Assembly: GCA_022606425.2 (NCBI GenBank)
Contig: JAHDVF020001035.1
Location: forward strand, 462,943 to 526,942
Direction: 5' to 3'
Origin: Lepidostoma basale
Lineage: Eukaryota > Arthropoda > Insecta > Trichoptera > Lepidostomatidae
DNA: 64,000 nucleotides
The notes below the pieces were generated by a model. The model ran no database searches. It was not told the origin of the DNA and saw only the letters and a list, made by a program, of their open reading frames with translations. The stretch's first letter is position 1; every line of letters starts with the position of its first letter. The position numbers and the translations under genes are program-made. Of the stretch, positions 42,000 to 53,619 are shown piece after piece.

Positions 42000-42820
42000 C
42001 GCTTGAGAAAACGTAATTTACCTAAAATGTACAAACTTTTAGTGATACGCGCGTGTGCCAACAACACTCGAGTACAAGTCTTCATAAATATGATAGTTTT
42101 ACAAGGGGCAGGGAAAGTGTACGGCCGAGTAATTGACATTTCGTAATTTAAATAAATAAAACTAACATGTTATTAAATTTCATTAATAAAAAACCTGCAT
42201 TTTTTGCACGTTTCTCGAAAAATAACCCAAAGGTAGGGCGGTTTAGTGTTTAATTATATTTTTTAATATGTCGAACCACCAAGTAATGGCTTCTTATCAA
42301 AGTTTAAATCAAAATTCTATTAATGTAACTCTTTCGAGTTTTGTGTTATTGCTCGTAATTAGGTGTTTCAAGTCTAATGAGGATATATTAATGTGATTTT
42401 TGATATCAATTATTATTGTATGGCTATACTACTTTATAAAAAGTCAAGTGCCTAAGATTAAGTAACGTTTTTTAATCTCGCCCTCTGAGATTCGTTAAAA
42501 ATGTTATCCCCACTATTTTGAGGTATCAGTGGTCGTTTGCGTACATAATCCTTAATACGAAGACATTTTTCTTAATAACGTTCAAAGTAATAACACTTTA
42601 AAATAATGCAAATTCGTGTATCAGTTTGTAGGTTGGCTGTCGTAATCTTTCAATCACCTGTAATGGCGGTAAAACGTGTAGGGAAAAGCTAACGCGAAAA
42701 TATTTGCAAGTAAATGCTTTTTCCAAAAAAAGGTAGTGCCACTAGCATACAAATATCGGAGATTAACTCGTGGAGTAAATCCATGTAGTTTTCTAGAAAA
42801 TAGGCAAAGCTTCCTTATCT
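42000..42820. other. intronic stretch, nothing recognised
   Basis: No coding pattern seen. GTGATACGCGCGTG at 42038 may belong to the inverted repeat just upstream. Confidence 0.35.
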
Positions 42821-42824
42821 ATGG

Positions 42825-43622
42825 AAGCTGAGCATGGAACTGGCAAAAAAGAATAAAAGTAGAATAAATGCAGTAGAAATGAGACCTCTTAGACGAATGT
42901 ATAGAAAAACTGCGAATGATAGAGTGTCGAATGAAAATATAAGAAATTAATGCGGTGCGAATGAAAGTGGTATGAACAAAATAATGGAAACATCATTAGA
43001 ATATTCTGTAAATATCGAAAGAAATAATGGTAAAATATTATACGTTTACGATGTATTATAAATGGATCTTGAAATATAAGAAAAACTAGGAAAACGTGGC
43101 ACAATTAAATAAATCAAGTAGTGATAGTAGGCCACGTGAGGAGTCGGAGAAATCGACGTGCGTTTTTGGCACGTTGATGAATATTGAGGAACGATAGAAG
43201 TATGTAAAGAAAGAAAAATGTGTCTGTCCATTCTAAGACGAATGTGTCGAAAAATTGTGAACAATAGAGTGTCAAATGAAAATATAAGAAAATAATGCGG
43301 TGCGAATGAAAGTGTTATGAACAAAATAATGAAAACATTATTAGAATGGTTTGTAAATATCGAAAGAAATAATGGTAAAAAATTATACGTTTACGATGTA
43401 AATGGATCTTGAATTATAGTAAGAACTAGAAAAACGTAGCACAATTAAATAAATTTAATAGTGAAAGTCGAGTCGCGTTAGGAGTCGGAGAAATCGACGG
43501 TCGTTTATGGCACGATAATAAATGTTGAGGAACGAGAGAAGCATGTAAGGAAAGAAGATTGAATCAGTCCATTCTTACAGCCCACCCATTCAGTAAGACG
43601 GCGGGATGGTTAGTTAGTAAGT
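42825..43622 (+). mobile_element. TTAG-family LINE 3' part with internal tandem duplication
   Basis: A fragment from AGCATGGAACTGGCAAAAAA to CTGTCCATTCT (43230), then the family order restarts at AAGACGAATGTGTCG (43231) and runs to the end GGGATGGTTAGTTAGT. Both copies share private changes (TACGTTTACGATG, GGATCTTGAA). Multiple stops. Confidence 0.72.
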
Positions 43623-43769
43623 TTTGGTGAAAGTTAAACAAATATACCTATTAACCATGATATCAAAGATAAGACAACGACGAAAGTAACCTAGATGCTT
43701 GAAAACCGATTTTTTAAAGGAAATTCATGAGTATTAAATTATTGAAGTCTGTATTAAAATATTATAGGA

Positions 43770-43960
43770 ATCCTTCCTTTCTTTCTGATATCGTCCACTG
43801 CTAGACATAGGCATTCTCCGTACTTCTTCATACATTCCTTCTATTCTCCTCCATTCTAGCAACTTTCCATATATCGTCAGATAATAAATATGGTATCTTT
43901 GCTGGTTCTTAAATGCTACTTGGGATTGAAGTTTGCGGTTTTTATTTGGTGAAACCATAA
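43770..43960 (-). mobile_element. RTE-like LINE 3' scrap
   Basis: Minus strand: WRRIEGMYEEVRRMPMSSSG, then RYQKER, with GATATCGTCCACTGCTAGAC at the 3' end. Resembles the C terminus of the GAT-tail type. Confidence 0.5.
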
Positions 43961-43974
43961 TACATTATAAAATA

Positions 43975-44345
43975 TATTAAAAAAACTAACAAACTAACTA
44001 GCCATCACCGCGTCCCCGAAGGGGTAGGCAAAATGAATGGACTGTCACACTTTTCTCTCGGTTCCTAAACATTCAAACATCGTATCATGCACGCGCGTCG
44101 ATTTCTTTGACTCTTCACATGGCCGACATTCAATATTTGATTTATTTGATAGTGCCACGTTTTCCTCGGTCTTCCTCTATTTCTTGTTCCATTTACATCG
44201 TGAAAATATATTTTTTTACCATACTTTCTTCATTCATTCTTTCTATGTGTTCAAACTATCTTAATGATCCTTTCATTATTTTGTTCATAACACCATTATT
44301 CACACCGCATTCACTTCTTATATTTTCATTCGACACTCTATCATA
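43975..44345 (-). mobile_element. TTAG-family LINE 3' fragment with tail
   Basis: Tail AACTAACAAACTAACTAG at its left edge, then the family 3' block; minus strand codes SNENIRSECGVNNGVMNKIM, KGSLRxFEHIERMNEE and beyond in shifted frames. It is truncated at 44345 where another repeat begins. Confidence 0.75.
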
Positions 44346-44590
44346 CACATAAAATATATAATGAAAACGCAATTGCTTTATCAATTTTTTTATTGATGTA
44401 TAAAAATATATAAATATTTGTTACAACTTTGTTTCGACTATCAAGGGCATTCTCAAACCCAAAAAAAGAGTTTGAGAAGTCAAAATAAAAATGTGAACTA
44501 ATATTTATACAGAATAGAATTTGTATATATAAATAAAACATATTTGTACAACCGATACGAATCAAGTTTTCATTACACAATAGATTTTAA
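44346..44590 (-). repeat. foldback relic with AAACAAAGTT hammerhead-like core
   Basis: Minus-strand TTTGAGAATGCCCTTGATAG then TCGAAACAAAGTTG at 44433-44475, related to the tandem repeat at 2252-2475. Outer ATAATGAAAACG / AGTTTTCATTA look inverted. Confidence 0.5.
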
Positions 44591-44689
44591 TGCTCCATGG
44601 GTCTTCATAATGTGGTAGTTTTCCTTTGCTTTGCACATGTTTGGATATAACAGGTTATATGAACCTAATTAGTTATACGTTATAAATGT

Positions 44690-44862
44690 AGCTATAAATT
44701 ATCATGACATATAATAGGTAGCTTGTCTATCGGTATTTTCATTGTCACGTGAATTCTACCAGACCAAAGACAGCTTGTGATTTTTTTACTGTGATCATCT
44801 GAAATCGAACTCGATACCTTCGGCGTGGCAGTCATAGCTTTTACCACTCTGCCACGATAGCA
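44690..44862 (-). mobile_element. tRNA-derived SINE, copy 5
   Basis: Minus strand: CTATCGTGGCAGAGTGGTAA (A box), GAGTTCGATTTC (B box, weakened), GAATTCACGTGACAATGAAA body, ATGTCATGATAA end. Confidence 0.78.
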
Positions 44863-44864
44863 CT

Positions 44865-45310
44865 CAAGATTTCTTTTGGGAATGCTCGGAACCAATTTTC
44901 TACAGCTTCGAAGAGATGGACATCTAATTACCCATTTCTTTAGATTAATTAGGGAATACTTCGAGAACTCGGCCGTATTGGAGGATGTTGGTCTTTTTGT
45001 CCCCGATAGATATCTCCGACAGCGACAGCACAGATTGTTTTACCTACCGGCCGCCAAAACCAATCTGCCTCCGGTGACACCGGTGGGAAGAGCAATTAGT
45101 CTGCTGAACGCGGTCTCCTCGGAGATCGACGTCTTTCATATTAGTAAAAGTACGTTTAGGGGAGAGATACTCTTGACTTTGGAAAGTATCTTGTCTTCCT
45201 AATGTCGAACCATCACTAATGCGTTCCTGGTATTATGTTGTATGTGTATAATATTTTACCTGTACTCAATAAATGCCTTAAACATTTATGCTGTTTGTAA
45301 TGTCTTTTGA
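44865..45310 (+). mobile_element. jockey-like LINE 3' end, open for 108 codons
   Basis: MGMLGTNFLQLRRDGHLITH, FFRLIREYFENSAVLEDVGL, FVPDRYLRQRQHRLFYLPAA, KTNLPPVTPVGRAISLLNAV, SSEIDVFHISKSTF, stop at 45200. This is the C-terminal part after the RT domain. Its 3' UTR (TTTTACCTGTACTCAATAAATG ends, CTTAAACATTTATG) matches 63885-64000 and the reverse of 52650-52745, which end in (GATTT)n. It homologises with 17900-18700. Confidence 0.85.
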
Positions 45311-45393
45311 GTAAATATTTGATTAACTAATTTGATATGATTTGAAGAATATGCCAAAAAAGTGTGTGATTATTAATGATGATTTTTTTGCAG

Positions 45394-45533
45394 GTGACAA
45401 GATGGCTGTCATCTCAAGGAGAAATGTGACGATAACCACCAACATGGCTACCAATCATCAGTGTAATATCGTTTACGCCGTTCCTATAATCTTCATAATC
45501 GGCTTCGCCAACATGCCAATGGACCTACGATAA
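45394..45533 (+). CDS. dpr12: Dpr-family Ig protein (dpr12-like), C-terminal exon with stop
   Basis: The terminal coding exon. Its acceptor (TTTTTTTGCAG) precedes 45394. With the G carried over from the previous exon it reads GDKMAVISRRN, matching the GDNMAAISRRK block that I recall just after Ig2 in Dpr12, then continues to a TAA at 45531-45533 (46 residues including the split codon). Residues 11-13 form an NVT sequon. Residues about 24-41 (CNIVYAVPIIFIIGFANM) are hydrophobic, as expected for a GPI-attachment signal or short membrane anchor; the last six residues include charged ones, so the exact anchor type is uncertain. The phase (1) agrees with the donor at 33433, 12 kb upstream. The exon lies just after a SINE and a LINE 3' end. 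Confidence 0.88.
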
Positions 45534-45770
45534 ATCGTATTCATTAGTTGGTAAATTCAAAGTGAAACCAAATCCTACTAAAAAAAACATTGCGTTAGTG
45601 ATGCTCAAAAACACTGTTCTATAAAAAAAAAAAAAAAACATTAAAAATGTTTTTTGAAACAATAAATAGTTTTAACTCACATTTTCTAAGTGATCTATAT
45701 TAAATGCATTTTTATTGGTGTATATAAAATTTTATTAATGTTGTGAATAAATGAATATTTAATTTATTTA
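45534..45770 (+). other. putative 3' UTR of the dpr12-like gene
   Basis: AT-rich sequence following the stop. Candidate poly(A) signals AATAAA occur at 45661-45666 and again near 45745. No TE boundary is seen before them. The cleavage site cannot be placed without transcripts. Confidence 0.35.
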
Positions 45771-46980
45771 TTATAAGTGTAGATTAAAAAGTTACCTAGT
45801 AAGATGAATACTCTTTATATTTATTTTTCAAATAAAATGCATAGTTTAAGAGAGATTTTTTTTAAATTTAGATAATTGTATTATTATGGGATTTGAACTA
45901 GTAAATATACTAAAATGTTAAATAATTTCCACAATTGTTACTGTTTATGTACACGTAATAATCTTACATATTCATATATTCAAATATGTTATTGTAATGA
46001 ATTTTCAGATTATAGAAAAAAAAAAGATTTTCTAATAATTGTTTTCAACGTAAAATTTATACAAACTTCTGATATTACAATATTAAATCTGTTTCATCGA
46101 AGTTTTGAATGTAAAAATAATATTTCAATTCCGATATTTCTTAAGAAATGATAATATTTCCTTATCAAATAACGTTTCAAACAATTGTGTTATTGTAACA
46201 ATAAAATTAATCTGATTTGAAATTATCCTAACATCATCAAATACTTTAAAACAACAACAATGTATTTTATATAATAACATTCAAAATTATTAGTTTTCCA
46301 GTTCTTAATTAGCATTCATATTCAATTTAAAATCATAAGTAACATGATGTTTTACGTGATGGATACGTACTCGTATATATTTCCAGACATTTTCACACTT
46401 AGAAGCACAGTCGATGATCATAATTTTAGAATCACGAATAGTTAAGCATAGACAATATTACTAAGATATAAGGCTTTTATTGCAACGTGATCTTAAAGAA
46501 ATTTCATTGCCAAATTTTTTCAAAAAGACATTTATTTTTTAAATATACGTTTATTTTAAAACAATATATTAATTGTTATATTATATTATTATTATATATT
46601 AAAACGTAATTTTACACCTATTAAATAGGTATATTTACTTTACTTTAAATAAATGTTTTAACATTTTTCTTAACACGTTTTATAAAATAGCATTTAAGGA
46701 AATGTATATAAGATATATAAATACCATATTAATTTAATATGAGATACGATAAACTTACAAAATCATGTACATATATATTCTATAAGATTAAAAAATTATT
46801 TAATACAAGGTAATTAAGATCGTTTATTTATTTTCCCGGTGTATTTTATCCCACAATTACTAATATTATGTACAATATACCCAAACCGTTCCCATACTTT
46901 CATATAAAACACTTAATTCCTGGTATGGCATTATTAAAAATAAATTTAAAACACTTTTACGAGTTTGACACCACATTATT
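45771..46980. other. AT-rich intergenic stretch, nothing recognised
   Basis: The frames at 45915-46151 and 46868-46980 have no domain. The RTE-like LINE starts near 46985. Confidence 0.4.
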
Positions 46981-46984
46981 TTTG

Positions 46985-47518
46985 TCAAAACCAACCATAT
47001 CCACAGAAGAAAATATGGCAGTACACAATAGAGTTCTAGTGCCAACCCTCATGTATGGAAGTGAAGCTTGGAGCTGGCAAAAGAAGGATAAACGCCGTAG
47101 AAATGAGATCACTAAGAAGAATGTGCGGGAAAACGTTGCATGATAGAATACCAAACGATGAAATAAGAAAGAAATGTAAGGCAGATGACTGCATCATGGA
47201 TAAAATTAAAAAAGGATCCCTGAGATGGTTTGGACATATATGGAACGAATGGATGAGAGTAGAATGGTTAAAAAGTTGTACACAAACAGCGTGAGTGGAA
47301 AAAGAAGCCGAGGACGGCCGAGGAAAACATGGCATGACCAAATTAATCAATTACTAAAAGGCGTTCCCATTCGAAGTCGGAATAATCAACGTGCGTGCAT
47401 GGCACGATATATGAATGTAGAAGAATCCCGAGAGGTATGCCAGGACAGAGCATTGTGGAGATCCATCCTCTATGCCTACCCCTCCGGGGAAATGGCGTGA
47501 TGGTTATTTAGTTAGTTA
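46985..47518 (+). mobile_element. TTAG-family RTE-like LINE, best-preserved 3' end
   Basis: NMAVHNRVLVPTLMYGSEAW, SWQKKD, then in frame 2 RRINAVEMRSLRRMCGKTLH, DRIPNDEIRKKCKADDCIMD, KIKKGSLRWFGHIW; then NSVSGKRSRGRPRKTWHDQI, NQLLKGVPIRSRNNQRACMA, RYMNVEESREVCQDRALWRS, ILYAYPSGEMA and TGA at 47498-47500, followed at once by GGTTATTTAGTTAGTTAG. Only two frameshifts. The near-absence of a 3' UTR before the simple repeat is an RTE trait. Confidence 0.88.
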
Positions 47519-47659
47519 GTCTTAAATTTGAACTCCCCTGTTTGCCTCTAGAGTATAAATTAAAATATATTAATTATTATTTCCTTGATACTCATGACTC
47601 TTTGTTCTACCATTCCGATTGATCACGTACACATTTGCCCTAGTTGTGCACATATTTTG

Positions 47660-47785
47660 CTGTTCTCTAATTTTTAATTACTTTGTTTTATAACCGAAAT
47701 GGAATGACGAAGCTCCGACGGGAGCGAAACCGGTTGGTTTTGACAATGAAAATGTTTTTAAAACCAGAAAAAGTGTTATGAAATA
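47660..47785 (+). repeat. GTTGG hammerhead-like repeat
   Basis: AATGACGAAGCTCCGACGGG then AGCGAAACCGGTTGG at 47703-47737: TGACGA core with C3 changed to A, extra A, perfect GCTCC/GGAGC stem II with GACG loop, GAAAC, CG, GTT. Confidence 0.6.
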
Positions 47786-47889
47786 ATTGACAATTTGTTT
47801 TTTCTGAGAAAATTGTGGAGAGTAATTAAACACCCAAGCTTGTTCTCTTCGGAAACCACAATTTTTCATTTTAATTAAACGATATTCGT

Positions 47890-48535
47890 TAGGCCAAACA
47901 GAGTGGCATTAAAGCAGTTAGAAGACGCGTTTTTTTAAAGGAGTGGGTAGGAATAGGCTGAGAAGAAGTATTAATCCATATATGCAATGATAATTTTATA
48001 CAAATTTCTAGAATTTATGTACTTATGGAATTAGACGTACTCGTACATCAAGGAACTAATAAATTTACACTGGAGCGCTTAACATAAAATATAATATCAA
48101 ATATACCGTGTGTGCCTTAACTAGGGTATACCTAAGATATGTTAGAATATTCAAGTTTAAATCTAATCCCTCAACTTTATCAAACTATCTATCTTACAGG
48201 GGATGTTCACCTTTCCAGTTTTGCTTAGATGGCTGAAAGTTTTTTTTTAATATGGATCATTCGTCGATAACATTAATGATTAAATTTACAATTCTGATGA
48301 TATAATGTTTTAAAACAGCGTTCTATCTGCACTTATAATTAAACCGAGTGGCGGTCTAGGGGTCATAACATGTCCACATTGTAACATTAGTTTTTGATCT
48401 TGGAGACATGGGTTCTAACCTGGACAAGAACTGAATATTTCTTCAGAATAATGACGCATTGCTGCTCACATTGTAGATTATATAAACAAGTTTTAATGTC
48501 TTTGATTAAAATCCTTGATATGAATACTTTAACAA
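47890..48535. other. intergenic stretch, nothing recognised
   Basis: AT-rich; no signal seen. Confidence 0.35.
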
Positions 48536-48539
48536 TGTC

Positions 48540-48730
48540 AATATGTTTAATAATGCCTTAACAAAGCATAATATGTGATTCCCATTAAATATAATAAAAT
48601 TCCTAGAAAAAAAAACCTTTTCTTATAGTAAAATTTTATATTATTGTTCAAGAAATAATGTCTTGAAGTGTTTTGAAGGTAGCAAATTTTCGAAACATTT
48701 CTAAATAATAATATTCTCATATGCGAGTAC
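48540..48730. repeat. TCTAGAAAAC-type MITE
   Basis: TTTAATAATGCCTTAACAAAG centre, TTCCTAGAAAAAAAAACC, and ATTATTGTTCAAGAAATAAT head (reverse) near 48651. Confidence 0.55.
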
Positions 48731-48859
48731 ATTTTTTAATAATTAAATTATGGAAGTGTTGAATTGAGTAATTTAAAATTAGTTAGTTAGTAATTTAAAT
48801 ATTAAATTATATAGAATTTGTAAGTAATAATTTAAATATAAAGACGAATTGAGTGATTG

Positions 48860-49110
48860 ACACTAGTATCTCAAGACTCCTCAGATTAAGATAGGCTGGG
48901 CACGTACAAATAATGCCATACGCGCGATCAACTTAGATAATAACTGGACATTCAGGGGTAAAAGAAGAATTGGAAGATCCAAGCTGAGGTGGGAGGACGA
49001 AGAAAGATGCGGCACAGCTTCTACAAGTTACTTGAAGACGGCGGCTGAGGACAGGAGGAGTTGCTGTAGAAGAAAAGGAAAAAAAAGAATTTTGATGTAA
49101 TAATGTTAAT
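48860..49110 (+). mobile_element. LINE C-terminal scrap (GRSKLRWEDE type)
   Basis: LLRLRxAGHVQIMPYARAIN, LDNNWTFRGKRRIGRSKLRW, EDEERCGTASTSYLKTAAED, RRSCCRRKGKKRIL and stop near 49100. Post-RT block of an RTE-like LINE. Confidence 0.68.
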
Positions 49111-50080
49111 GTATTCCCATGAACCAATAAGGATTTAATTTTAAAACTATTCATATTTATTACCTTACACAAACTAGGTCATTTATATCAATAGCGTGAC
49201 GCTTAGAGATTTAATAAAATTGCCACAAACTCATATATATAAATTGTGATACGTATTAACATTGTTTCAAGTTTAAATATTTAATAATATTGAAATGTCA
49301 TAGTATTTCCGCCAAAACAACGGATTATTTATGAGATTTATTTTATTATATCATAATACATAAAACTGTTATTCAATATATTCTTTCAGACCCTGTTTAA
49401 TCAAAATAAGTGCGAAAAACGGGATTTTGCTTTTCCGCAATTGTATTTTCCATCAATATCCGTCTGATGCGACTGCTATTCAGTCCGGATATAACACAGG
49501 GTGGGGTAAATCGATGTCACTCTATCCAATCAATATAAAACGTCTCTTCCATCTTATACATAAATCTTCGCAATTTTAATAAGATGCCTGTTTATGAATT
49601 AGATTTTTTTACCTAAAATAGATACACTATGCCAAAGTTATTTTTTTAAATATTTTACTCAAAAATTAATATGTCTATGATCTGTGTTCCATTACAGAGT
49701 AGAAGCCCTCGGATCCACAGTTTTTTTTTTGATTGGCATGTCTATTATACAATATCAATTAGAAATATGGGATATTGCCAGTAAGGATGACTGCAAATGC
49801 AAAGACAGTAGAAACAATGCAGATGTGAAGAACTTACAAGAAGTAGGTCACGACGAAGAAGAAAAAAACTGTAGACATTTTATTGCAATATATTGAGCAA
49901 CAACAAGATTAAACGATATTGGACGTGATGTTTACACAAAAATGGAGAAACCTGGCATTCAAAACACCATTTACAGATAAAAAAAAGCAAAAAAAATTAA
50001 CAAATTTGTTCAAATTATGATACAATATGTACATTAAGTTTTCAAATTTTTTTGTGTTTTTTTTACCATATGTGTTTGCA
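49111..50080. other. intergenic stretch with one small repeat
   Basis: 49285-49325 carries TCATAGTATTTCCGCC and CAAAACAACGGATTATTT, as at 10390 and 23975. The 70-codon frame at 49684-49896 (acidic/Lys-rich second half) is not recognised. Confidence 0.35.
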
Positions 50081-50084
50081 GTTT

Positions 50085-50425
50085 GCAACACTCCTTGCAG
50101 TTTTGCCAACACTCCTGTATTCCTCGGAAACATGGACCCCATACAAAAGACACATAAAGGTCCTAGAGCGATACCACCAACGCTGTCTACGTAGGATCCT
50201 AAATGTGTAATGGCAGGACAAACGGACAAAAAAGCCTGAGACAAAACTACCAAGGAAGAGTATGTACTATTAGCTTACCCAAGGGAAACGCTCACACGAT
50301 GGTCAGAGGAAACGCTCTAAGGACTCCCTTACAGGAAACCTACAAAAGACTAACATCTAGGTGGATCTGACCTAGGTGGAGAACAGCAGTACATAAAGGT
50401 TCGCTAAGCGATCTCATATCTATAA
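50085..50425 (+). mobile_element. zinc-finger LINE family, internal fragment
   Basis: CFQFATLLAVLPTLLYSSET, WTPYKRHIKVLERYHQRCLR, RILNV, WQDKRTK, then LQETYKRLTS-W, PRWRTAVHKGSLSDL. This is the YGSETW-to-DRPKWR region of the LINE whose end is at 17099-17403. Deleted inside and frameshifted. Confidence 0.7.
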
Positions 50426-50880
50426 CAGTTATTCATATCTTATCTTTATTCCGCACAGCTCTATGATTCGCTTCCATATAAAAAGATTGGGACGACTGTG
50501 GTTACACGTTTAAACAAAAGATGTTGGAAGAACAGTTTTATCTTCCTGCAATAATTTACGACACGAGTCGAAGGTTCTCGATCCCTGAATAAGTGTTCCA
50601 AAATTAAGCATTGAATTACTCTTCAAATAGACGTGGAATAATTTCCTCGTGCCGAATTAATACGTACCTCTTCTTGCTTTAAAGATTAATTTAATAAACT
50701 ATTGTACAGTGTAATCCAAAAACAACGATATGTTGTAATGGGATTGATTTAATTAATTTTATCTGATGGATTTTATTTCAAGATATAATTTTTTTTAATT
50801 CGACACTTTAGGGCGATCGACAATTTTTTTTATAATATACATAGGTATATATAGGTGAATATAGACATTTGAAATGTTTC
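50426..50880. other. intergenic stretch, nothing recognised
   Basis: AT-rich; no signal seen. Confidence 0.35.
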
Positions 50881-50884
50881 TCTT

Positions 50885-51230
50885 TTGTCGAATGCTCAGA
50901 ATTCCCTGGACAGACATGGTTACGAATACCGAAGTCCTGAGGCTAGCTAAAGTTGACAGGGAGCTGTTGTCAACTATCATTCAGAAGATTTCACATCTGG
51001 GTTATGTGCTGCGTGGAGAGAAGTGCCACCTTTTCCAACTGAATTGAGGGACGCCGAGGGCCCGGTAAGAGACAGATGTCCTGGCTGCGCAACATAAGGG
51101 AGTGGACCGACATCCGAAGTGCAGAGGAGCTGTTTCGAGCGGCGCAGGACAGCGACAGGTTCGCCGCGGTGATTGCCAACGTCGGGGGAACCAGACAGAG
51201 CACTTGAAGAAGAACAAGATATATAGGTAA
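50885..51230 (+). mobile_element. GAA-tail LINE C-terminal fragment
   Basis: CRMLRIPWTDMVTNTEVLRL, AKVDRELLSTIIQKISHLGY, VLRGEKCHLFQLN, then RQMSWLRNIREWTDIRSAEE, LFRAAQDSDRFAAVIANVGG and stop near 51206, tail TGAAGAAGAACAAG. The reverse frames are shadows. Confidence 0.8.
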
Positions 51231-51584
51231 AATATTCAACAGTTTGATTATAACATATTTATTCTTATATTCTCTGCAGTTATATTCGCTACATTGATTT
51301 ATGTTACATTTAAACTATTTTTCAATATTCGTTTATTATATGCATTAAAACAATCTTAGTGTAAGAGTTTTAAATAAATAAAGAAAAAATAACTGTTTTA
51401 TATAAATGACCCTCGATTATCTGGGATTGGATTTATCGATTTTCGGATCAGATGAAATTAAACTATATTTTTTTAAATTTCAAAATACGACTTGTAAAAA
51501 AACTTCTGTTTTCTCGTATTTTCTAAAATTGAAACTCTTTTAATCTGTATTTTTTCAGAGCATTTATTAACGTGAAATCGATTG
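51231..51584. other. intergenic stretch, nothing recognised
   Basis: AT-rich; no signal seen. Confidence 0.35.
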
Positions 51585-52512
51585 AAAACAATATATGATA
51601 GAATACCTCACGAAAGTAACGAAAGCGTCGTAATAAAATTGGGAAAGGGTCCCTAAGATGGTTTGATTAACATTGTAGGTAGATCCCTAGCAGCCGTACA
51701 AGAAGTATTTGAACCTTTAGAGACAGCAGCCAAGGAGGTGAGTTTAGAGATAAACGAAAAAAGACAAAAATAATTAAACAAATGCAACCCATAACTCACG
51801 ACGAACCATCAGATTCAAGGATAGATACAACTTAAAGATGGTGAAGGACTTCACTTCCCTGGGTTTGTCTATAACAAAAGAAAATCAAGATCACAAGGAA
51901 ATCTAAAGTAGAATAACAATCGGCAAAAAAACATTCTCTCAACAACCAGTGCTCAAATCAAGAAACGTACACAGGAAAACCAAAATCACCCTGTATAAGA
52001 CAATAATCCGAACAGTGGTGACCTATGTGTGTGAGGCGTGAACAATGACAGAGAAATCCGCAGAGCGACTAGATGCTTTTGAGAAAAGGTGCTACGCAGA
52101 ATTCTGGCACCTGTGAATGACGGTGAAGGCTGATCGAGCAGTACCATATTTACAAAACTCCCAGTCTCTCCACACAGGTCAGACTGAATAGACTGAGATG
52201 GACCGGTCACATGCAGAGGATTCCGTCATGGCGAACTCCAAAAAGATTGCTGGAGTGGCACCCAGGTGGTAGAAGATCAATTGGACGACCAAGGCTGCGA
52301 CAGGAGGATGAAGTTTGGAGAGATGGGGCTAAATTGTTACGAGTATCAGATTGGAGGGTCGAAGAGGAGGATAGAAGGACTTGGAGTTGAAGAATACTGG
52401 AGGCTCAGCCTCGATATGGGCTGTAGGGCCATTGCATAAAATAAGAATAACTTTGTTGCGGTCCATGCTCTCTGTCTACTCCTCCTATGAAACGGCGTAA
52501 TAGTTAGTTAAA
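51585..52512 (+). mobile_element. TTAG-family LINE relic with a second RTE-like LINE inside
   Basis: Ends: 51585-51668 (ATATATGATAGAATACC, GGTCCCTAAGATGGTTT) and 52455-52512 (GCGGTCCATGCTCTCTGTC, CGGCGTAATAGTTAGTTA). Between them, 51669-52450 encodes VGRSLAAVQEVFEPLETAAK, EVSLEIN, then VTYVCEA, RLDAFEKRCYAEFW-type, RLNRLRWTGHMQRIPS, RLLEWHPGGRRSIGRPRLRQ, EDEVWRDGAKLL, RTWS, again RTE-like. Many frameshifts. Confidence 0.65.
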
Positions 52513-52529
52513 ACAATGAAGCAAACCAA

Positions 52530-52620
52530 TGTACGGGAATGACATATTTTGCTCTGCTTAACTAATCTAAAATATTCAAATAAAACACACTATAAACGTA
52601 CGTTTTTCTCAAATATTTGT
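52530..52620. repeat. TCTAGAAAAC-type MITE scrap
   Basis: GGGAATGACATATTTTGCTC and ATAAAACACACTATAAACG; eroded. Confidence 0.35.
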
Positions 52621-52644
52621 TATTTAGTGTATACGTATACTGAT

Positions 52645-52745
52645 CACTGTTAAAATCAAATAAAATCAAATCAAGTCACTTTATTTCATCAACAGACATT
52701 AAAAAAATATTTTTAAGGCATCTGTTGAGAACAGGTAAGATAATA
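52645..52745 (-). mobile_element. (GATTT)n-tail LINE 3' UTR
   Basis: Reverse complement of the 63885-64000 end: AAATCAAATCAAGTC at its tail, AACAGACATT, AGGCATCTGTTGAGAACAGG. No coding part attached. Confidence 0.75.
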
Positions 52746-53615
52746 TATTATGTATAGAATACTACCAGAAACGTGTGAAAGATGGTTCAACATAAGGAAG
52801 ACAGGATACTCTCCAGAATCAAGAGTATTTGCCTTCTGAACGTACTTTCACTAATATGAAAGACGTAAAATCGTGTATTTAACAGTATTTTTTTTGCATA
52901 TACGAGTACAATACAGGTTCTTCAATTTATGTTTTTTGTACACAGATACTCGTATTCAAATATTTTCCACATAACCCACGCAAACGTCACAAGGCATTTA
53001 TTAATATTGATTGCCACTCACAGAAACAGCCCTGAATCACAGTTATGTCGAGTTAAAATTCAAAATAAATTCGATAACACCAATAAGTTTTAGGTCCACG
53101 AAAAATGGACACGAATCGTAATACAGGCGGTCTCGTGTATATTTATATACCTGTCGGGCTTCACCAAAAATATGGGCAGCAAAGGTGGGATTTGATTTAT
53201 AAACGATGATAAATATAGGCTATTAAGGTCTGTTTGACCACTTACGGTGAGTAACGGTTTCTGATTACACCACTTAATCGCCTTATTTCCCGCCATTTAG
53301 CTCGTCTTTGCCCCGCCGATGACAAATTATGAATGTGAGCGGCGGCCATTTGCAAGGCCCCGATGCTAACGATACATACGACATTGCCAGTATTGCAGAA
53401 ACACTGTAAATTCCATGCTTAAAAATAACTCTAAAACAAACTAATAAATGAGGCCCATAGATCGATGAGGCAATACTTACAAAAACAGAGGGTTCACATT
53501 TGTTATATAATTATGTTGTATCCATTACCAGGTGGAGTCATTCATATAACTCATTATTCATACCTGATAAAATATCTGGTTTATAACAAAAACAAATAAT
53601 AATTAAATAAAACGA
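52746..53615. other. intergenic stretch with a GC-richer block
   Basis: 53090-53420 is richer in GC, with GCCCCGCCGATGACAAATTA and GAGCGGCGGCCATTTGC. No TE ends. The minus-strand frame 53090-53296 is not recognised. Could be conserved non-coding DNA or a promoter; undecided. Confidence 0.35.
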
Positions 53616-53619
53616 TATT

